Shown: in pieces, positions 1 to 7,773 of the stretch
Layout of the letters: each line of letters opens with the position of its first letter
Position numbering within the stretch: the stretch's first letter is position 1
NCBI GenBank assembly: GCA_964431545.1
Contig: CAYSLC010000236.1
Coordinates: forward strand, 1-7,773
Direction: 5' to 3'
DNA: 7,773 nucleotides
Origin: CAYSLC01 sp964431545
GTDB lineage: Bacteria; Desulfobacterota; Desulfobacteria; Desulfobacterales; JAABSP01
The notes under the pieces: generated by a model
The model's input: only the letters and a program-made list of their open reading frames with translations
Database searches by the model: none
What the model was told of the DNA's origin: nothing
Made by a program: the position numbers and the translations under genes

Positions 1-221
1 ACCTCACATTGTTCTTGCCATTTTTCAATAGAGGCTCTTCTTTCCCCGTATGGATTCATATTGTTTTCGTATTCCATCATATAAGACCATACGAGCTTGA
101 TATGATTTGACAAAATATATTCCTGAATCCTTGTCTTCGCTTCCGTTTCTAATTGTATTCTAAGCTGAGTCTGGTCATCAAAGGGCCGATTAAAACAGCA
201 ACTATCCAAATAAATTCTCAT
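1..221 (-). CDS. PIN-domain protein (VapC-like nuclease fold), 3' part cut by window edge
   Basis: Reading the minus strand from an ATG at 221-219 gives 73 codons with no stop to the window edge. The protein begins MRIYLDSCCFNRPFDD and continues with LETEAK, LVWSYMMEYEN, NPYGERR and a Trp-containing stretch (IEKW). This matches my memory of the small PIN-domain proteins that start M-x-I-Y-L-D-x-C-C-F-N-R-P. PIN domains are Mg-dependent RNases; Asp6 would be the first metal ligand and Glu50 or Glu52 the second. The last acidic residues lie outside the window. The Shine-Dalgarno sequence is weak (GGA about 10 nt upstream). The codon usage is AT-rich, unlike the genes above it. No partner antitoxin of usual size is visible upstream, so it could be a solitary PIN protein or have its partner downstream. 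The family call is fairly sure; toxin activity is only inferred. Confidence 0.83.
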   Translation of the reverse strand, partial: MRIYLDSCCFNRPFDDQTQLRIQLETEAKTRIQEYILSNHIKLVWSYMMEYENNMNPYGERRASIEKWQEQCE

Positions 222-239
222 AATCTAATCCAATTTATC

Positions 240-262
240 GTGTAATCCCTCGTAGATTACAC
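240..262. promoter_or_regulatory. 8-bp perfect inverted repeat upstream of the PIN gene (operator or leader hairpin)
   Basis: GTGTAATC and GATTACAC form a perfect 8-bp dyad around a 7-nt centre. It sits 18 nt upstream of the PIN start codon and just downstream of a promoter-like sequence at 272-300, where an autoregulatory operator would be expected. Neither strand has a T-run after it, so it is not a convincing intrinsic terminator. Confidence 0.5.
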
Positions 263-271
263 TCATCGATC

Positions 272-300
272 AACATAGTTCGCAGAAAAATGTAATTCAA
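272..300 (-). promoter_or_regulatory. Sigma70-like promoter candidate for the PIN gene
   Basis: On the minus strand a TTGAAT box (300-295, 4 of 6 to TTGACA) is followed after exactly 17 nt by TATGTT (277-272, 4 of 6 to TATAAT). Transcription would start near 265, giving a leader of about 44 nt that contains the 240-262 dyad. The background is AT-rich, so chance matches are possible. Confidence 0.4.
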
Positions 301-359
301 AATTGTGCCCTTTTTTTCTCACCCATCTGATCTCTTCCACGGTTTAATCTTTCCAACAT
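297..359 (-). other. 20-codon micro-ORF directly after the TPR gene
   Basis: An ATG at 359-357 lies one nucleotide after the TGA of the TPR lipoprotein gene and has GAGG six nucleotides upstream, inside the end of that gene. It encodes a basic 20-residue peptide (MLERLNRGRDQ... ending in RAQF) and stops at 299-297. It could be a translationally coupled small protein, a remnant of a longer gene or chance. Nothing in the peptide is recognisable, and the coding evidence is only the start context. Confidence 0.2.
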
Positions 360-360
360 A

Positions 361-861
361 TCAATCCTCAAGGTATCGCTCGAAAGCACGGGCTTCCGGC
401 GCCAGAGGACCGTCGGGATTGTCCGCGAGCTTTGCAAAGCAGCCGCGAGCAGCCGCGCTATCTCCCCGCAACAGGTCGACCACGGCCCTTTTGTAGCGGC
501 ATTTGTGCCCTTCAAGCGTCTCGGGAAAACGCCGGGAGCCATCGTCGAATACCCTGGCGGCATCATCGAGCTTCAATTGCCCCAAGTATGCTTTGCCCAA
601 AAAGAGATATGCTCTGCTGGCATATTTCCCCCGGGGATAGGCGGAAAGATACCTTTCCACGACGAATACCGCTTCTTCGTACCGGCCCATGACGACCAGT
701 TCCCGCCCTTCCAAGAAAAGCCGTCGTTCTTCCCGCGAGTTCGGACATCCCAGAATCATCAGGAGCAAGACAGATACGAGAAGATAACGGGGGACTTTGC
801 CGGAAGAGACAAAAGAACCGTGCGATGCGGTTCTATCCAGAATCGAAAATATGCGGAACAA
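361..861 (-). CDS. Small TPR-repeat lipoprotein
   Basis: This is a 166-residue protein if started at TTG 861-859, which has a strong GGGGAG six nucleotides upstream (873-868). ATG codons in the same frame at 888 and 1035 have no visible ribosome binding site, and the latter would overlap the gene before it. A hydrophobic stretch, LLVSVLLLMILG, ends in Cys39: a lipobox (I-L-G-C), so a lipoprotein signal, though its n-region is long (about 22 residues). The mature part has two clear tetratricopeptide-like helical hairpins: residues ~48-81 (G-R-Y-E-E-A, then YPRGKYA) and ~82-117 (A-Y-L-F-L-G-K-A-Y, then A-A-R-V-F and RFPET). A third weaker pair ends at the C-terminus (AAARGCF, LAPEARAFERYLE). 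Spacing of this kind occurs in CpoB/YbgF- and BamD-like outer-membrane lipoproteins, but it is too short and general to assign a job. It follows the calcium-binding-like gene by 124 nt. Confidence 0.8.
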   Translation of the reverse strand: MFRIFSILDRTASHGSFVSSGKVPRYLLVSVLLLMILGCPNSREERRLFLEGRELVVMGRYEEAVFVVERYLSAYPRGKYASRAYLFLGKAYLGQLKLDDAARVFDDGSRRFPETLEGHKCRYKRAVVDLLRGDSAAARGCFAKLADNPDGPLAPEARAFERYLED

Positions 862-940
862 GGCGGTCTCCCCTTTCTCGCGGATCATCGGTTCGGCATT
901 GATCCAGGTTTCGGCCGGCAAATGGCCTATTTTCTGGTTA

Positions 941-961
941 CCCAGCGACATAGCCGCCGGG
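941..961. other. Hairpin in the gap before the TPR gene
   Basis: CCCAGCG and CGCCGGG pair over 7 bp (one G-U pair in the minus-strand RNA) around a 7-nt loop. It lies between the stop of the calcium-binding-like gene (986) and the TPR gene start. No U-tract follows on the minus strand, so it is not a classical terminator. It could be an RNA-stability or attenuating structure inside the operon, or chance. Confidence 0.25.
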
Positions 962-985
962 TGGAAGGCCTGGTGCGTCTTTCCG

Positions 986-1534
986 TTACCTGAAATTGAC
1001 ACGCCAAGAGGCATAATCCTTGAGGAGCCTTGCATTTTTCGATTTTTGATCGACCGCTTTTAGATCGGCCAGGGGAAGCGTGAATCTCTTGCGGTCGGAA
1101 ATTCTTCTCACATTGCCGTGCAACCCTCCCACTTCATCAAAAGAATCTTCCAGGCTCAAGAGTTCATACTCATCGGTATAGGATGGCCGTGTCTTTTTCA
1201 GCTTCTTACGGTCGGCTTTGCTTCCCGGCCCGAATGTGTAATATTCCTCCCAGGCAAAACACCCCATACTTGCGACGCCGGTGACGAGAACCGGCAGCGT
1301 CATCTCCTTTTCGAGATGGTCCAAAAATTTTCCCATATTCTCGTAATTGACCCCGGCGGCGCCATCTTCATCCTCGACGCCCAATATCGCCAGTATCCTT
1401 TCATCCTGCCCACGCACATCGCTGTCCAAGATCATTTGTTCAAACGTTTCCCTGTCAACAACAAAGGGCCGCGGTGTCCGAACGGGCTGGGCGGCCGGCG
1501 TTTTCCCACCCCTTTTTTCCTTCCTGTATCGCAT
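986..1534 (-). CDS. Small acidic soluble protein resembling CcbP-type calcium-binding proteins
   Basis: This is a 182-residue protein without signal peptide or membrane segment, so probably cytoplasmic. The first ~25 residues are basic and disordered-looking. Acidic segments follow (VEDEDG at 53-58, the DEYELLSLED stretch ending at 130, DSFDEVGG), and the C-terminal half contains EKEMTLPVLVTGV, FAWEEYYTFGPG, KLKKTRPSYTDEYELL and RRISDRKRFTLPLADLKAVDQ, ending in DYASWRVNF. The combination of an 'LP...G', a beta segment before LPLADL, and D-Y-x-x-W-x-x-N at the end recalls proteins annotated as calcium-binding (CcbP-like, PF11535). That link is from memory and tentative; no EF-hand is present. 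The ATG lies 4 nt after the kinase stop, with GGGGGAG seven nucleotides upstream (1548-1542) inside the end of the kinase gene, so the two are probably translationally coupled. Base composition is less GC-rich than the kinase. Confidence 0.85.
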   Translation of the reverse strand: MRYRKEKRGGKTPAAQPVRTPRPFVVDRETFEQMILDSDVRGQDERILAILGVEDEDGAAGVNYENMGKFLDHLEKEMTLPVLVTGVASMGCFAWEEYYTFGPGSKADRKKLKKTRPSYTDEYELLSLEDSFDEVGGLHGNVRRISDRKRFTLPLADLKAVDQKSKNARLLKDYASWRVNFR

Positions 1535-1538
1535 CTTC

Positions 1539-4996
<3,458 letters not shown>

Positions 4997-5000
<4 letters not shown>

Positions 5001-5770
5001 TTGGTCTCCCGTCCGTATTCATCCAGTTTTCGGACGATCCGCCTGTAGAGATAGACATCCTTGACCTCGGCGAGGGCTTCGTTGAACCGGTCCAGAAGCT
5101 TCCGCGCGCCGGGGTATTCGGTCGAGACGATCAGGTGGAGGCCATGGCGGTCCAGGGGGGTCGGCAGGGTTCCGAACCGGTCGATCTCATCGGGGAAGTG
5201 GCGTTGGATCAGGTGCCAGCCCACCAGCTCGTTGGAGACGAAAAGATCGATCCTCCCCAGCCGGAGCTTCTCCAGAACGCTCAGGGGATTGGAGGAGTAC
5301 TCCACCCTGAGGCCGGCGTCCGTCAACACCGACTCATAGTAATAGCCGCGGATCCCCCCCAGCCGGAGGGCTTTCAGATCCGAGAGGGCATCCACCGGTT
5401 CGCGCGGCGGATCGTCCGCGCCCCGAAAGTAGAACAGCTTGGCGGTGGAGGGGATGATGACGTCGGAAAACAGGACCTCGCCGGCCCGCTCCTCGGTGCG
5501 GGCGTAGGGGAACGCCCCCCACACCTTCCCGGTCCGGACGGCCTGGTAACACCTCTCCCAAGGATAGAAGATGTACTCCGGCTCCACCTCCATGACCTTC
5601 AGCACATGGGAGATGATCTCCGTGACGACCCCTTTCTCCGCCATCTTCTCCGAGGAATAGGGGGCCCATTCGCCGGTGGCCAGCTTCAGCGTCGCGCCTC
5701 CGAAGGCCGCGGAGGAGACGGCTGCCGCAAGGAGCAGCGCCGCCATGAGCGGAATCAACCCTCTTCTCAT
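4997..5770 (-). CDS. Periplasmic solute-binding protein (SBP_bac_3 / PBPb type), second of a tandem pair
   Basis: A 257-residue secreted protein. The N-terminus is a Sec signal peptide (MRRGLIPLMAALLLAAAV, probable cleavage after the S-S-A-A-F-G area, ~20-24) with no lipobox, so it should be free in the periplasm. The mature part is a type II Venus-flytrap fold: LATGEWAPY (30-38), VTEIISHVL, IFYPWERCY (67-75), AFPYARTEER with Arg95, LFSD (100-103), LRLGGIRGYYYES, LEKLRLGRIDLFVSNELVGW (166-185), and a helical end with LLDRFNEAL. Length is normal for the family. Arg95 matches the ligand carboxylate-binding Arg of amino-acid binding proteins (Arg77 in LAO); Asn180 sits where their amino-group-binding Asp (Asp161) is expected. 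The ATG is separated by one nucleotide from the stop of its paralogue, with a GGGGAGGAG ribosome site, and its own stop overlaps the kinase start. No permease or ATPase follows, so sensing is more likely than uptake. The ligand is unknown. Confidence 0.93.
4998..5010 (-). promoter_or_regulatory. Ribosome binding site and GTGA stop-start overlap of the kinase gene
   Basis: GGGAG (5010-5006) precedes the GTG start by five nucleotides, and the TGA of the second solute-binding protein overlaps it (GTGA, 5000-4997). This fixes the kinase start at GTG and indicates translational coupling of the periplasmic protein and the kinase. Confidence 0.75.
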
Positions 5771-5771
5771 C

Positions 5772-6575
5772 TCACTCCTCCCCGCCGGCGGCGTTCGGGT
5801 CCTGGGTTTCGGGTCCGTTCTCCATCCCGCTGTACCGTTCCAGGATGCCCCGGTAGATGTAATCGTCCTTGACCCGTTTCAGGGCCCGGTTGAAGCGGGC
5901 CAGAAGCTCTTCGGAACCGGGGTACGATTTGGAAGCGATGAGGTGGAGGTCGTCCCTGGAGTAGGCCTTGTCCAGGGTATGGAAGTGGTCGATCCGCTCC
6001 GTGAAACGGTTCCGGATCAGGAACCATCCCACCAGTTCGTTGAGGGGGAGAAGCTCGATCCGGCCCAGCCTGAGCTTCTCCAGGGCGGCGGCCTCGCTGG
6101 AGACGGCGTCGATGGAAAGCCCCGCCTTGGCGAAGGCCTCCTCGTAGAAATAGCCCAGGACCCCGCCCACCCGGTACTGCTTCAGGTCCGCCAGGGTCTC
6201 GTACCCGGGCGGGTCCGGATTCTCCTTCGGGCTGTGGAAGAAAAACCGGGTCACGGAATGGGAGATCTTGTCGGAAAAGAGGACCTCGGTCCGCCGCCCG
6301 CCGGTGACGGAATAGGGGAAGGCGGCCCAGACCCGTCCGGTGACCACGGCGTCGTAGCACCGCCGCCAGGGGTAGAAGACGAATTCCACCTCCAGGTTCA
6401 TCTTCCTGAAGGTCGCCGAGATGATCTCCGTGATGAATCCCCCGTTTTCCAGTTTCCGGGACACATACGGCGCCCACTCTCCGGTGGCGACGGTCACCGC
6501 CTCCCCTTGCGCCGATGATCCCCCCGGCACCGCCAGGATCGCCGCCACGACCCACAATCCGATCTTCATCTTCAT
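5772..6575 (-). CDS. Periplasmic solute-binding protein (SBP_bac_3 / PBPb type), first of a tandem pair
   Basis: A 267-residue secreted protein with a signal peptide (MKMKIGLWVVAAILAV, probable cleavage after S-A-Q near 23) and no lipobox. The mature domain aligns with the next gene's product over its whole length: VATGEWAPY (29-37), TEIIS, FYPWRRCY (67-74), AFPY, EVLFSD (97-102), LGYFYEE, LEKLRLGRIELLPLNELVGW (165-184), YPGSEELLARFNRAL, VKDDYIYRGIL. By eye around half the positions agree, so the pair arose by duplication. Arg94 keeps the carboxylate-binding position; Asn179 replaces the usual Asp. A short charged tail (MENGPETQDPNAAGGEE) is not shared. Start at ATG 6575 is supported by AGGGAGG about five nucleotides upstream; a second ATG two codons later is further from it than usual. 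It lies 42 nt after the glycohydrolase-like gene, with no terminator seen, so cotranscription is possible. Its stop is one base from the next start. Confidence 0.93.
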   Translation of the reverse strand: MKMKIGLWVVAAILAVPGGSSAQGEAVTVATGEWAPYVSRKLENGGFITEIISATFRKMNLEVEFVFYPWRRCYDAVVTGRVWAAFPYSVTGGRRTEVLFSDKISHSVTRFFFHSPKENPDPPGYETLADLKQYRVGGVLGYFYEEAFAKAGLSIDAVSSEAAALEKLRLGRIELLPLNELVGWFLIRNRFTERIDHFHTLDKAYSRDDLHLIASKSYPGSEELLARFNRALKRVKDDYIYRGILERYSGMENGPETQDPNAAGGEE

Positions 6576-6617
6576 GCCGCCCTCCCTTGTGGCCGGTCCT
6601 GAATTTCTGGAAACACG

Positions 6618-7520
6618 CTAGGGAAGCTTCTCCAGCAGCTCACGGATCCGGTCCGCCGCCTTCATCTCCGTGAACCACTGGTCCGGCAGGCCGTCGACAC
6701 CGTGACGGGCCCCCAGGACCATGGCCGCCATGGTCCCCCGGGCCGCGCTGTCGCCGGCGGCCATCACCGACTGGACCATCGCCTCCCGGAGGTCGTTCTC
6801 GTATTTGGCGATGATATGGACCACCCCGGGGAACATCTCCCCCGTGTGGCAGCTCCGGCCGAAGTCGCCCACCACTTCCACGGTATCCCGGTCGGTGGTG
6901 GCGAGGCCCTTCTGGACCCAGGCGGCGACCGCCGAGACATCGAAGTGCTCCGCCACCACCGCCTCCATGGCCGCCGCCGGGGCCGTGCCCTCCAGGACCC
7001 GGGCGATCACCCGCGCGAAGAACGCGGCCGTCTCCACCGCCTCGGCGCTGTTGTGGGTCATCCGGGTCTGGGACTCGGCGGCCGCGGCCAGGCCATCGGG
7101 ATCGGACCGGTAGGCGGGGACGAGGGGCGCGATCCGGGAGGCGCCGGCGAAGTCGTCCGAGGTGGAGCCGGCCGCATCCGGCGGCTTGCCCTCGGAAAAG
7201 TTGGACAGGGTCGCCTTGGTGGCGCCGTCGAAGTACCCGTCATAGCCGTCGAAGAGGTCCCGCCATTTTCGGGCGAAATCGGCCAGGTCGAAGCCCCCCT
7301 TCTCGGCCACCGATTCCAGCAGGACCACCATCTGGTCCCCGTAGTGGGTGAACGCCCCCTTCCCCTTTGTGGAATGGAAGGAGTCCGGATGGGGGGCCTC
7401 CAGGGTCTCGGTCCGTCCGAATTGATCCGCGATCTTTCCGGGGCTGTAGATCCAATGGGATCCCAAAGAGAGGGAATCCGCCGCGAATGCCGCCATGACC
7501 AACGCTTTTGCCTTATCCAT
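6618..7520 (-). CDS. ADP-ribosylglycohydrolase-family protein (ARH/DraG/J1-crystallin fold)
   Basis: A 300-residue, mostly helical, soluble protein with no signal peptide. The pattern of the ADP-ribosylglycohydrolase family (PF03747) is recognisable: MAAFAADSLSLGSHWIY near the start (position of the usual G-D-x-x-G), GAFTHYGDQMVVLLES (56-70), ATKATL, GSTSDDFAGASRIAPLV (118-134), QTRMTHNSAEAVETAAFFARV (151-171), FPGVVHIIAKYE, and AAGDSAARGTMAAMVLGA (254-271). Enzymes of this family remove ADP-ribose from proteins or small molecules using two Mg ions. Here the usual T-D-D is replaced by T-H-Y-G-D, and the late D-x-D-S/T by D257-S-A-A, so activity may differ or be lost. I recall a bacterial subfamily with the same GSHWIY and AGDSAARG signatures, so this is probably normal for it. 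Start ATG 7520 has a GGAGGAGG site; the in-frame extension to 7724 reads through low-complexity repeats and is rejected. Confidence 0.85.
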   Translation of the reverse strand: MDKAKALVMAAFAADSLSLGSHWIYSPGKIADQFGRTETLEAPHPDSFHSTKGKGAFTHYGDQMVVLLESVAEKGGFDLADFARKWRDLFDGYDGYFDGATKATLSNFSEGKPPDAAGSTSDDFAGASRIAPLVPAYRSDPDGLAAAAESQTRMTHNSAEAVETAAFFARVIARVLEGTAPAAAMEAVVAEHFDVSAVAAWVQKGLATTDRDTVEVVGDFGRSCHTGEMFPGVVHIIAKYENDLREAMVQSVMAAGDSAARGTMAAMVLGARHGVDGLPDQWFTEMKAADRIRELLEKLP

Positions 7521-7583
7521 GGTCTCCTCCTCCGTCGTCCGCTCGGAATTGAAATGCCCGGCCTCCATGGGGCCCACCAAAGG

Positions 7584-7605
7584 TTCGGCCGGCCGCCGGG
7601 CCGAA
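7584..7605. other. GC-rich hairpin in the leader of the glycohydrolase-like gene
   Basis: TTCGGCC and GGCCGAA pair perfectly over 7 bp around an 8-nt GC-rich loop, 64-85 nt upstream of the ATG at 7520. There is no T-run after it on either strand, so it is unlikely to be a terminator. It would lie in the 5' untranslated RNA if the promoter candidate at 7626-7654 is right. Confidence 0.35.
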
Positions 7606-7625
7606 AATGTGTTGCTTCCCAGGAC

Positions 7626-7654
7626 AAAGTAGGACATGGAGAAAGATTTGTACA
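7626..7654 (-). promoter_or_regulatory. Weak sigma70-like promoter candidate
   Basis: TGTACA (7654-7649, 4 of 6 to TTGACA) is followed after 17 nt by TACTTT (7631-7626, 3 of 6 to TATAAT) on the minus strand, in the only relatively AT-rich stretch upstream of the glycohydrolase-like gene. The match is poor, and an activator site or another sigma factor could be involved. Confidence 0.22.
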
Positions 7655-7681
7655 GATCGAATCGCCTCCCTGGAGGCACGG

Positions 7682-7747
7682 TGGATGTCCGGTGGATGCC
7701 AAGTGGATGTCCGGCGCATGTCAAATGGATGTCCGGCGCATGTCCGC
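7682..7747. repeat. Tandem direct repeat array, 3 x 22 bp built from 6 x 11 bp
   Basis: Three consecutive 22-bp units start at 7682, 7704 and 7726. Each is made of two related 11-mers, TGGATGTCCGG and CGCATGTCAAA or variants. The core ATGTC (once ATGCC) recurs exactly every 11 bp, at 7685, 7696, 7707, 7718, 7729 and 7740. Units 2 and 3 are identical over their first 19 bases; unit 1 differs in the second half. The period is not a multiple of three, and no gene covers it. It lies about 160-230 bp upstream of the glycohydrolase-like start and just upstream of the promoter candidate. It could be a set of helically phased protein-binding sites or a simple slipped-strand repeat. Confidence 0.85.
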
Positions 7748-7773
7748 TTGAGCCCCCTTCCGAAACATCGTAT

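Noticed and set aside
286..310. Possible intrinsic terminator for the operon (A/T runs near 286-290 and 311-317)
   Set aside because: Only a 4-bp AATT/AATT stem precedes the T-run on the minus strand, and no GC hairpin is adjacent to either run. I see no convincing terminator between 222 and 360.
7521..7724. N-terminal extension of the glycohydrolase-like gene by 68 residues
   Set aside because: It would translate part of the 22-bp repeats and a hairpin, has no ribosome site and no family similarity, while ATG 7520 has an excellent site and matches the family's start.
7682..7747. CRISPR array
   Set aside because: The 22-bp units are contiguous with no unique spacers, so it is a tandem repeat and not CRISPR.
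6702..7751. Plus-strand 349-codon frame opposite the glycohydrolase-like gene
   Set aside because: His/Arg/Gly-rich shadow of the GC-rich minus-strand gene, without recognisable domains or ribosome site.

Overview
The window looks like part of a bacterial chromosome, probably Gram-negative. It carries two proteins with Sec signal peptides, a lipobox lipoprotein and a large membrane hybrid kinase. The style of the sensor and of the ADP-ribosylglycohydrolase-like protein reminds me of Desulfobacterota (deltaproteobacteria), but that is an impression from remembered protein families, not a proven placement. All supported genes lie on the minus strand, so transcription runs from high to low coordinates.

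Layout, in transcription order: (i) 7521-7773, a leader or intergenic region with an 11-bp-periodic direct repeat array (7682-7747), a weak promoter candidate and a GC-rich hairpin; (ii) an ADP-ribosylglycohydrolase-like protein (7520-6618); (iii) two paralogous periplasmic solute-binding proteins back to back (6575-5772 and 5770-4997); (iv) a 1153-residue hybrid sensor kinase, TM-periplasmic-TM-PAS-HisKA-HATPase-REC-REC-HPt (5000-1539, GTG start, overlapping the stop of the gene before it); (v) a small acidic soluble protein resembling a family annotated as calcium-binding (1534-986); (vi) a TPR lipoprotein (about 861-361); (vii) after a 139-bp AT-rich gap with its own promoter-like sequence and an 8-bp dyad, the N-terminal 73 residues of a PIN-domain protein (221-1), cut by the window edge.

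The genes from 6575 to 986 are packed with gaps of 1 nt, a 4-nt overlap and 4 nt, each with a good Shine-Dalgarno sequence, so they very likely form one operon. The most coherent biological unit is two secreted Venus-flytrap proteins followed by a kinase with PAS and a multistep phosphorelay. That is the part list of BvgS/EvgS-type sensors, but with the two periplasmic ligand-binding modules as separate proteins instead of fused to the kinase. No ABC permease and no DNA-binding response regulator is in view, which favours signalling over transport. The glycohydrolase-like gene 42 nt upstream could be in the same transcript. Composition changes near 1560: the kinase, solute-binding protein and glycohydrolase genes are strongly GC-rich, the two genes after the kinase are intermediate, and the PIN region is AT-rich.
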